DNA from: Sphingobium terrigena | GTDB lineage: Bacteria; Pseudomonadota; Alphaproteobacteria; Sphingomonadales; Sphingomonadaceae | Reading direction: 5' to 3' | Assembly: GCF_003591655.1 (NCBI RefSeq) | Contig: NZ_QVRA01000032.1 | Location: 1-39,078 of the forward strand | Length of the DNA stretch: 39,078 nucleotides | In this document: one piece after another, positions 15,400 through 22,652 of the stretch | Numbering within the stretch: the stretch's first letter is position 1 | Layout: the number at the start of each line of letters is the position of its first letter | Made by a program: the position numbers and the translations under genes | The notes under the pieces: generated by a model | What the model saw: the letters and a program-made list of their open reading frames with translations, nothing else | The model's database searches: none | Told to the model about the DNA's origin: nothing

Positions 15400-17367
15400 G
15401 TGACAATGGAGAAGGCACAGGCCAGCGCGATGGCCGAACTGACGCTGCGCGGGGTCATCCTCGGCGCGCTCATCACCCTGATCTTCACTGCCGCCAACGT
15501 CTATCTGGGCCTCAAGATCGGGCTGACCTTCGCCACCTCGATTCCTGCCGCCGTCATCTCCATGGCGGTGCTGCGCCTGTTCGCCACCGGCACGATATTG
15601 GAAAACAACATCGTCCAGACCATCGCATCGGCCGCCGGCACCTTGTCCGCAATCATTTTCGTGCTGCCGGGCCTCGTCATCATCGGCTGGTGGCAGGGTT
15701 TTCCCTACTGGCTGTCCGCCTGCACCATCGCCTTGGGCGGCATATTGGGCGTCATGTATTCGGTGCCGCTGCGCCGCGCGCTCGTCACCGGATCAGACCT
15801 GCCCTACCCCGAAGGCGTCGCTGCCGCCGAAGTGCTCAAGGTCGGCGCCGGATCGCGCCTGGGCGAAGAAGAGAATAAGCGCGGTCTGTCCGCCATCCTG
15901 CTGAGCGCGCTCGCCGCCGCCGCCTTCTCCATCATCGCCAAGACCAAGTTGCTGGCCGAGGAAGCCGCTACCTTCTTCAAATTCGGCGCTGGCGCGACGT
16001 CGATGTCGACCAGCTTCTCCATGGCGCTGATCGGCGTGGGCCATCTGGTCGGCCTGTCGGTCGGCGTTGCCATGTTCGTGGGCCTGCTGATCAGTTGGGT
16101 CGGCATCGTCCCCTATCTGACCACGCCCGTCCCCGCTGGCGCGGACCTGGCAGAGCTGGTCGGCACCACCTTCCGCATGAAGGCACGCTTCATCGGCGCA
16201 GGCACGATCGGTGTCGCCGCAATCTGGACCCTGCTCAAGATTCTCGGCCCCATTGTCAGCGGCATCCGTTCCGCGCTGGTCGCCAACGCCACGCGCAAGG
16301 CGGGTAATGCCGGGCTGCTGGAACTGACCGAACGCGACCTGCCGATTGGCATTGTCGGCGGCACCATCATCGCATCGATGCTGCCCATCGGTGTGCTGCT
16401 CTGGATTTTCGCGCAGGGCGGCCCGATCGCGGCCAATCCCATTCCGGTGATCGCGCTGACGCTCGCTTATGTGCTGGTCGCGGGCATCGTCATCGCGTCG
16501 GTCTGCGGCTATATGGCGGGCCTGATCGGCGCGTCGAACAGCCCGATTTCGGGCGTCGGCATCCTCGCCGTGCTGGGCGCGTCGCTGATGCTGGCGGCGA
16601 TCTACGGATCGGGCGGCGACCCGGACCGCAGTCAGGCTCTCGTGGCCTACGCCCTGTTCACCACCGCCATCGTGTTCGGCATAGCCACCATCTCCAACGA
16701 CAATCTCCAGGACCTCAAGACCGGCCAGCTGGTCGGTGCGACCCCGTGGAAGCAGCAGATCGCGCTGATCCTGGGCGTGCTGTTTGGCGCGCTGGTGATC
16801 CCGCCGGTGCTGGACCTTTTGAACAGCGCCTTCGGTTTCGCGGGCGCTCCGGGTGCCGGGCCGAACGCACTGCCCGCCCCGCAGGCCGCGCTTATCTCTG
16901 CGCTGGCCAAGGGCGTGCTGGGCGGCGATCTCGACTGGGGGCTGATCGGCATTGGCGCTGGGATCGGCGCGGTTGTGGTGCTGGTCGACGAACTGCTGGG
17001 CAAGGCAGGCAAGCTGCGCCTGCCGCCGCTCGCGGTGGGCATGGGCATCTACCTGCCGATGGCGCTGACCCTGCTGATCCCGGTCGGCGCGGTGATCGGC
17101 CATCTCTACAACCGCTGGGCGTTGCGCCAGTCGCACCCCGAATTTGCCGAGCGGATGGGCGTGCTGATGGCCACGGGCTTCATCGTGGGCGAAAGCCTGT
17201 TCGGCGTCGCCTTCGCCGGGATCGTCGCGGCGACGGACAGTGACGCACCGCTGGCGCTGGTCGGGGAAAGCCATTGGGCGGTGCCGCTCTCCATCCTGGT
17301 CTTTGTGCTGGTGATCGGCGGCCTCTACGCCAAGCTACGCCGCTGGGCGTCCGCTCCCCTGTCCTGA
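15400..17367 (+). CDS. OPT family oligopeptide transporter
   Basis: The protein has about 655 residues and is an inner-membrane protein with some 14-16 hydrophobic helices throughout. The first helix region (ELTLRGVILGALITLIFTAANVYLGLKIGL) and the motif GASNSPISGVGI identify the OPT superfamily (prokaryotic EspB/YSL-like branch), proton-coupled importers of oligopeptides or metal chelates. The GTG at 15400 has AAGGGG 7 nt upstream; the ATG at 15406 is an in-frame alternative, and a TTG at 15334 would add a tail without support. The gene follows the SGNH gene by about 90 bp and may be co-transcribed. The substrate is unknown. Confidence 0.93.
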   Translation: MTMEKAQASAMAELTLRGVILGALITLIFTAANVYLGLKIGLTFATSIPAAVISMAVLRLFATGTILENNIVQTIASAAGTLSAIIFVLPGLVIIGWWQGFPYWLSACTIALGGILGVMYSVPLRRALVTGSDLPYPEGVAAAEVLKVGAGSRLGEEENKRGLSAILLSALAAAAFSIIAKTKLLAEEAATFFKFGAGATSMSTSFSMALIGVGHLVGLSVGVAMFVGLLISWVGIVPYLTTPVPAGADLAELVGTTFRMKARFIGAGTIGVAAIWTLLKILGPIVSGIRSALVANATRKAGNAGLLELTERDLPIGIVGGTIIASMLPIGVLLWIFAQGGPIAANPIPVIALTLAYVLVAGIVIASVCGYMAGLIGASNSPISGVGILAVLGASLMLAAIYGSGGDPDRSQALVAYALFTTAIVFGIATISNDNLQDLKTGQLVGATPWKQQIALILGVLFGALVIPPVLDLLNSAFGFAGAPGAGPNALPAPQAALISALAKGVLGGDLDWGLIGIGAGIGAVVVLVDELLGKAGKLRLPPLAVGMGIYLPMALTLLIPVGAVIGHLYNRWALRQSHPEFAERMGVLMATGFIVGESLFGVAFAGIVAATDSDAPLALVGESHWAVPLSILVFVLVIGGLYAKLRRWASAPLS

Positions 17368-17457
17368 AGGCCAAAACCTGTCCTAAAGGGAAGCGGACAT
17401 GGATCGCCATTTGTGCATTGCTGATGCTGTAAGAAGACTCAGCAGACGGGCGCAACG

Positions 17458-17640
17458 ATGATCAACGACCAAAGCCAGGCAGGGCCGCCGGACGCCAGCC
17501 ACGTCTGCCTGGATGATGCCGAGGCGGTCGATTACTGGACCCGCCGGTTCGACGTGTCGCGCGAGGAGCTGGAGGAAGCGGTCGATACGGTGGGCGACAG
17601 CGTCGATGCCGTCGCCGCCTATCTCAACACCGCCGCCTGA
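17458..17640 (+). CDS. DUF3606 domain protein
   Basis: A small acidic protein of 60 residues. The stretch CLDDAEAVDYWTRRFDVSREELEEAVDTVG...VAAYL is the DUF3606 pattern, common in alpha- and betaproteobacteria and of unknown function. There is no signal peptide or TM helix. It stands alone between the OPT gene and the convergent TonB receptor and is followed directly by a strong terminator. Confidence 0.88.
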   Translation: MINDQSQAGPPDASHVCLDDAEAVDYWTRRFDVSREELEEAVDTVGDSVDAVAAYLNTAA

Positions 17641-17643
17641 CGC

Positions 17644-17677
17644 AAAAAAGGGGGCTGCGTCCGCCGCAGCCCCCTTT
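17644..17677. terminator. Bidirectional intrinsic terminator
   Basis: A 10-bp GC stem (GGGGGCTGCG at 17650-17659, complement at 17665-17674, 5-nt loop) has A6 before it and T3 after it. It lies between the convergent DUF3606 and TonB-receptor genes and can serve both. Confidence 0.9.
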
Positions 17678-17703
17678 CCTGTTTTGCAGAAGCAGACCGA
17701 TGA

Positions 17704-20034
17704 TCAGAAGGCGTAACGCGCCATGATCTGGAATACGGGTCCGGCCTTTTCGCTTTCCAGCTCATATTCGTCGAAATCGCGGTCGATCTGGTCGGCCAGA
17801 TTGTCGAACTTGTTGAACGTCTCGCGCTTGGCGCCGTTCAGCAGGTTGGACCCGACCGCGCGGATCGTGAAGGTCTTGCCGATCCGTTTTTCCACGAAAA
17901 TTTCCAGGTCCGCACCATAGGTGGTGGTCACTTCCTCCGCGATCACCCGACCAAAGGCACTGCCCTGCTTGCGATAGGTCGCGCCGAATGCCGCGCCTGC
18001 CTGCGGGAAATCCTGGATGAAGCCGAAATTATAGACATATTTCGACTGGTCGTTGAACCGACGCTCGCCCAGCCCATCGGTAATCTTGCTGTCTAGCAGG
18101 GAGAGATTGCCGAAAATGCCGGTGTTGGGCAGGCCGACAAAGCCCAGATCGGTCGACAGGTCGAACTCCACGCCCCACACCTTGCCATTGCCGACATTCA
18201 TCGGCTGATAGACGAATGTGCCTTCGCCTTCCGACCCTTCTTCGCCGGTATTGGTCAGCTCGATCAGATCCTTGACGTCGCGATAGAAGAAGTTGACGCC
18301 GAAAATGCCGCCCGACCCCATGCGATGTTCATAGCCGATATCGAAGCCCCAGGCTGTTTCCGGGCCGAGTTGTGGATTGCCCAGCAGATCGCTGTCGCCC
18401 ACTTCCTCTTCCAGCACGGCTGGCGTCAGATAGTTGAATTCCGGGCGGCGCAGCGTGCGGGCAACCGACCCGATGATGCGGTCATGGTCGGTCAGCGAAT
18501 ATTTGAACGACGCGGACGGCAGGAAGGCGTCATAGTCGCTTTCCTGATCGGCGATCGCGGCCGCGACCGTAAAGTCGCTGATGCGAACCTTGGTATGTTC
18601 ATAGCGCAAGCCCGCTTCCCATTTCAGGCTGCCGCTATCCCCTTCGATCAGGGCGAAGCCGTCGCGGCGCTTTTCCTTGATGCGGTTGTCGCCGCCATCA
18701 ATCGCCTCGACATCGTCAAAGGGGGTGGCAAGATCGGTGGGGTTCTGGGTGAACTGGTCCCATGCAAAGCTACCCGTGCCTTCCTGTTCGGCCTCAAAGA
18801 TGCCGGTACGGCGATTCTTGTCCTGATAGAAGCCACCGAACACGAACTTCATCGTGTCGTTCAAGGGGATTTCATGCTCCAGCTTGACGGAAAATTCCCG
18901 ATCCTTGATCGCAGTGCTGGTCAGCGCACCCTCAAATTCCGGGTCGTCGCCCTCATCGACATCGAAACCAATCTCATATTCGGTTTCGCGGCGATCCTCG
19001 ATAAATTTGGCATAGCCCACGCGCAGCGATGTCTTGCCCGCCGCCCACTGCTGCGTCAGCTTGCCGTCGATCGAAAAATTCTCCTGATCGATCTTGGCGA
19101 CATTGGCATTGTCGGTCAGCAAATTGCCGGTCGGCACCGGGCCGGTGATGGCGGTGGCGTCGTCATATTCGAAGCTGCGCTCGGTCTCGGTCCGGTCGGT
19201 GCGGACATAAAAGCCGTTCAGCTTGAAATTGGTGTCGCCAGCGTCAATCTCATATGTGCCGTTGAAGCTGTAATCCTTGCCATCGCGGGTATCGCTCTGA
19301 TCCTCGCGATTGTCGAAATCGTCGGTGGCGTAATCGGCGTTGTTTTCCGGCGAATCGCCATAGCGCAGGCTCTTCTTCTGCTTGGGGTTATGCCGCCCCT
19401 GCAAATTCGCGCCCAGCAGCAGGCGACCCGGACCGACCTGACCGCCCCAGACCAGGCCCAAGCTCGGCTCGATTTCCTTGTCGTCATAATAAAGCCCGCC
19501 CGCGCGGACATAGCCGCCATTCAGCTCATAGCCGTCGCGCAGGTTGATGTTGAGCGTGCCCGCAACCGCATCACCCGTGCGGCGCGCGGAGGACGAGCGG
19601 ACGATCTCGACGCTGGAGATCAGCTCTGCGGGAATACGATCGAGAAAGAAGCTGCGGTCGGCGGACGATCCGGGGACGCGCTCGCCATTGATCAAAATCT
19701 GGGTATAGCCCGGCGGCAGGCCGCGCAGGCGCGGCGCGTCGCTTTCGATCACGTCGGACAGGAAGGTGACCGAAGGGACGCGCTTCAGCGCATCACCTGC
19801 GGTCAGCGGCTCGAAGCGCTGGAAATAGCCGGTGCCATATTTCAGCACGGGTTCGGGCGTGTCGGTGCGGTCGCGATAACCGATCCCGGCGATAACGACG
19901 ATGTCGGCGGCCTGGGTGATCGGCCCGTCGGTCCGCGCAACTTCATCAGCGGCAGCAGGTGCCTGCGCACCGGCAGGAGCCGACATCAGTGCAAGCGAAG
20001 CACAACCCAGCATCAGCCACTTATTCGCGACCAT
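17704..20034 (-). CDS. TonB-dependent receptor (phytase-linked)
   Basis: The protein has 776 residues: a signal peptide (1-24, ending AGAQA), a plug domain (about 60-170 with ALKRVPSVTFL, PRLRGLPPGYTQILINGERVPG and VEIVRSSSARRTGDAVAGTLNI), and a 22-strand barrel ending in a C-terminal Phe (MARYAF). TonB boxes are variable and none was assigned. AGGGGGA lies 4 nt before the ATG. It is divergent from a beta-propeller phytase gene across 87 bp; such receptor/phytase pairs are known in sphingomonads and relatives. It may import phytate or phosphate-ester breakdown products; the substrate is inferred from context only. Confidence 0.93.
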   Translation of the reverse strand: MVANKWLMLGCASLALMSAPAGAQAPAAADEVARTDGPITQAADIVVIAGIGYRDRTDTPEPVLKYGTGYFQRFEPLTAGDALKRVPSVTFLSDVIESDAPRLRGLPPGYTQILINGERVPGSSADRSFFLDRIPAELISSVEIVRSSSARRTGDAVAGTLNINLRDGYELNGGYVRAGGLYYDDKEIEPSLGLVWGGQVGPGRLLLGANLQGRHNPKQKKSLRYGDSPENNADYATDDFDNREDQSDTRDGKDYSFNGTYEIDAGDTNFKLNGFYVRTDRTETERSFEYDDATAITGPVPTGNLLTDNANVAKIDQENFSIDGKLTQQWAAGKTSLRVGYAKFIEDRRETEYEIGFDVDEGDDPEFEGALTSTAIKDREFSVKLEHEIPLNDTMKFVFGGFYQDKNRRTGIFEAEQEGTGSFAWDQFTQNPTDLATPFDDVEAIDGGDNRIKEKRRDGFALIEGDSGSLKWEAGLRYEHTKVRISDFTVAAAIADQESDYDAFLPSASFKYSLTDHDRIIGSVARTLRRPEFNYLTPAVLEEEVGDSDLLGNPQLGPETAWGFDIGYEHRMGSGGIFGVNFFYRDVKDLIELTNTGEEGSEGEGTFVYQPMNVGNGKVWGVEFDLSTDLGFVGLPNTGIFGNLSLLDSKITDGLGERRFNDQSKYVYNFGFIQDFPQAGAAFGATYRKQGSAFGRVIAEEVTTTYGADLEIFVEKRIGKTFTIRAVGSNLLNGAKRETFNKFDNLADQIDRDFDEYELESEKAGPVFQIMARYAF

Positions 20035-20043
20035 ATAGTCCCC

Positions 20044-20090
20044 CTGTCATTTAACAGATACATTGACGATCGGACTATCTCTTGTATCTA
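20044..20090 (+). promoter_or_regulatory. Candidate phytase promoter with half Pho-box
   Basis: Between the divergent receptor and phytase genes, CTGTCAT at 20044-20050 followed by TTAA matches the first half of a PhoB box. The second half (20055-20061) is poor. A -35-like TTGACG lies at 20063-20068, with a weak -10-like TATCTA 16 nt later at 20085-20090. PhoB control would fit a phosphate-releasing enzyme. The match is partial. Confidence 0.3.
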
Positions 20091-20121
20091 GCCCGTCTGA
20101 ATGGGCCGCTAGGAGGCGTTG

Positions 20122-21213
20122 GTGACTATATCGCGAAATAAATATTACAGTTCGATGATTTCCTGTTTCACTTTTATTACATTATCGGCCTGTACCACTG
20201 TTGAAACCGAAGTGCCTGTCGCTGTTCGCATCGCCAATGCCACGCCTGCCGTTTCCGTAACTGCGCGCGGCGAAACCACCCCGGTCGGCACCACCAATGC
20301 CGATGCGGCGGACGATCCGGCGATCTGGCGCAACGCGGCTGATCCCGCCGCCAGCCTGATCGTGGGGACCGACAAGAAAGCGGGCCTCTATGTCTATGGC
20401 CTCGACGGCAAGGTGCGCGATTTTCTGGACGCGGGCCGGGTCAATAATGTCGATCTGAAGGATGGGGTGAGCATCAACGGCCAGCGCGGCATCCTGGTCG
20501 CCGCCAGCGACCGCAACGCCGTCACCAGCGCGAAGATCGCCCTGTTCCGGCTCGATCCCGCGACAGCGAAACTGACTGCGCTGGGCAAGGTCGATGGCGG
20601 CGCGGGCGAAGCCTATGGCATCTGCATGGGGTCGGATACCGCCGGGCTATATGCCTTCATCGTGCTGAAGGACGGCACGATCAATCAGGTCGCGCTCGAT
20701 ACGTCCGGGGCGACGCCCACGGGTCGCATCGTCCGCACCTTAAAGCTTGGCACCCAGTCGGAAGGCTGCGCCGTCGATGACCGCACGGGACGTCTCTATG
20801 TCGCAGAGGAAGATGTCGGCCTGTGGCGCTTCGACGCCCGCGCGACCGGCCCGACCACGCCAGTGCAGATCGCGGCGGCGGACGGCAAGAATCTGGTCAT
20901 AGATGCCGAAGGCGTCGCCATCGCCCCCATGGGCGAGAAGGACGGCTATGTCCTCGTCTCCAGCCAGGGCGACAATGCCTATGTCGCCTATCGCCTGTCC
21001 GACGACGCCTATGTCGGCCGCTTCCGCGTGGTCGATGGCGCGATTGGCGGATCGGAAGAAACCGACGGTATCGATCTGATGCTGGGCGATTTCGGCCCGC
21101 AATTCCCCGGCGGCCTGTTCATCGCACAGGACGGCCACAACGCGGCGGCTGCGCAGAATTTCAAGCTGGTCGCGTGGGAGGATATCGTGAAAGCGCTCGG
21201 CCTGCCGCAATGA
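20122..21213 (+). CDS. Beta-propeller phytase (3-phytase-like), lipoprotein
   Basis: The protein has 363 residues. A signal peptide with lipobox LSAC near residue 23 predicts a lipoprotein. The BPP family motifs are all visible: DAADDPAIW, VNNVDLKDG, EGCAVDDRTGRLYVAEED, IDAEGVAI and VSSQGDN. BPPs are calcium-dependent six-bladed propellers that release phosphate from phytate. AGGAGG lies 5 nt before the GTG at 20122, which decides this start over the TTG at 20119. It is divergent from a TonB-dependent receptor, suggesting hydrolysis at the surface or periplasm coupled to uptake. Confidence 0.95.
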   Translation: MTISRNKYYSSMISCFTFITLSACTTVETEVPVAVRIANATPAVSVTARGETTPVGTTNADAADDPAIWRNAADPAASLIVGTDKKAGLYVYGLDGKVRDFLDAGRVNNVDLKDGVSINGQRGILVAASDRNAVTSAKIALFRLDPATAKLTALGKVDGGAGEAYGICMGSDTAGLYAFIVLKDGTINQVALDTSGATPTGRIVRTLKLGTQSEGCAVDDRTGRLYVAEEDVGLWRFDARATGPTTPVQIAAADGKNLVIDAEGVAIAPMGEKDGYVLVSSQGDNAYVAYRLSDDAYVGRFRVVDGAIGGSEETDGIDLMLGDFGPQFPGGLFIAQDGHNAAAAQNFKLVAWEDIVKALGLPQ

Positions 21214-21296
21214 AGGTGGCACCCGTATCCCCCTAATGATGGATTGCGCTCCCCGACTCATCAGTCGACAAGGCGCAGATGAGCCGGGGAGAAGCC

Positions 21297-22613
21297 ATGA
21301 CGATCGACAACCTCTACACCGCAAAAAGTATGACGGCGGACCGGGCCGTAGCGCTGATCCCGCACGGCGCGAAGATCGTCGCCGGTCTCGCCGTCAGCTT
21401 CCCGCCTGCGCTGGCGGCATCGCTGGCCGACCGGGTCCGCGCCGGCGCACTGGGCGACGCCATCCTCTATGCCATGCTTGCGCCAGCCGCGTCCGCCGCG
21501 GCCATCCTCGCCCCGGACCTTGGCGACCACATCCGCCGGGTCAGCCTGTTCCATGGCGGTCTGGAGCGCGCCAATGACGCGCTGCTCGCGGGCGGCACCG
21601 CGCCCTTCACCGAACTGCTGCCGGTGCCTTTCCACCAGATACCCCGCGCCCTGACCGAGCATATCGGCGTCGATACGCTGATCACGACCGTCTCGCCAAT
21701 GGACGCCAACGGCTATTTCAGCCTCGGCACCGACACCGACTATGCGCTGGCGGTCGCCCGCAGCGGCGCACGGCTCATCGTGGAGGTCAACCCGGCCATG
21801 CCCTATGTCCATGGCGATTGCCTGGTCCATGTGTCGGACGTGACCGCCCTGGTCGAACATCATGCGCTGCTGCCGCAAATCCCCTCCCTCCCCCGCAATG
21901 CCACGGACGAAGCGATCGGCGCGATTATCGCCACAATGGTGGAGGATGGTGCCTGCCTGCAAATGGGGATTGGCGCAGTGCCCGATGCGGTGTGCGCCGC
22001 GCTGATGGGCCACCGCCGCCTTGGCATCCACACCGAACTGCTCTCACCCGGCCTCGTCAGCCTGATCCAGGCCGGGGTCGTCGACAACAGCGCCAAGACG
22101 CTGCATCCCGGCAAGTCGGTCTTTACCTTCGCCATGGGCGACCAGCCACTTTACGAATTTTTGCACGACAATCCCGCGCTCGAAGCGCATCCGGTCGAGC
22201 ATGTGAACGCCCCCCACATCATCGCGCAGAATGACCGGATGCTGTCGGTCAACGCCACGCTTCAGGTCGATCTGAGCGGTGCATGTAATTCAGAATATAT
22301 GAACGGTCGCCAATATAGCGGCACCGGTGGCCAGCTCGATTTCGTGCGCGGCGCTTATGCTTCAAAGGGTGGCCGGTCGATCATCGCCTGCCATTCCACC
22401 GCCGCCAAGGGCAGCGTGTCGCGCATCGTACCCTGGCTCGACGGCCCGGTGACGACGCCGCGCACCGACACTCACATCATCGTCACCGAATTTGGCTGGG
22501 CCGACATGAAGGGCAAAAGCCTGGCCGAACGCGCCCGCGCGCTCATCGCCATCGCCCATCCCGCCTTCCGCGATGATCTGGAACGCGCCGCCCGCGAACG
22601 GCGCCTGTTCTAA
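21297..22613 (+). CDS. Acetyl-CoA hydrolase/transferase family protein
   Basis: The protein has 438 residues and two similar Rossmann-like halves, as in the class I CoA-transferase group that includes 4-hydroxybutyrate CoA-transferase and acetyl-CoA hydrolase. Visible family stretches include VDTLITTVSPMDANGYFSLG, LQMGIGAVPDAV, LGIHTELLSPG, and CNSEYMNG...GTGGQLDFVRGA near residue 325-345, which contains a Glu that may be the thioester-forming residue. It transfers or hydrolyses short-chain acyl-CoA in the cytosol; the acyl group is not known. The ATG at 21297 has GGGGAG 5 nt upstream and is preferred to 21279. It stands downstream of the phytase without clear functional link. Confidence 0.88.
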   Translation: MTIDNLYTAKSMTADRAVALIPHGAKIVAGLAVSFPPALAASLADRVRAGALGDAILYAMLAPAASAAAILAPDLGDHIRRVSLFHGGLERANDALLAGGTAPFTELLPVPFHQIPRALTEHIGVDTLITTVSPMDANGYFSLGTDTDYALAVARSGARLIVEVNPAMPYVHGDCLVHVSDVTALVEHHALLPQIPSLPRNATDEAIGAIIATMVEDGACLQMGIGAVPDAVCAALMGHRRLGIHTELLSPGLVSLIQAGVVDNSAKTLHPGKSVFTFAMGDQPLYEFLHDNPALEAHPVEHVNAPHIIAQNDRMLSVNATLQVDLSGACNSEYMNGRQYSGTGGQLDFVRGAYASKGGRSIIACHSTAAKGSVSRIVPWLDGPVTTPRTDTHIIVTEFGWADMKGKSLAERARALIAIAHPAFRDDLERAARERRLF

Positions 22614-22619
22614 ATCAAA

Positions 22620-22647
22620 AAGGGCGGTGGATCGCGCCACCGCCCTT
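22620..22647. terminator. Bidirectional intrinsic terminator
   Basis: An 11-bp stem (AAGGGCGGTGG at 22620-22630, complement at 22637-22647, loop ATCGCG), preceded by further As, sits between the convergent CoA-transferase and aminopeptidase genes. Confidence 0.88.
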
Positions 22648-22652
22648 CCCGC

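Noticed and set aside
15793..17274. Long minus-strand ORF (493 codons) opposite the OPT transporter
   Set aside because: Its translation is Arg/Gln/Asp/His-rich with no fold-like pattern, a typical mirror of a GC-rich membrane-protein gene.
18325..20091. Long plus-strand ORF (588 codons) opposite the TonB receptor
   Set aside because: It is antisense to an unmistakable receptor gene and shows no recognisable motif; it is a codon-bias shadow.
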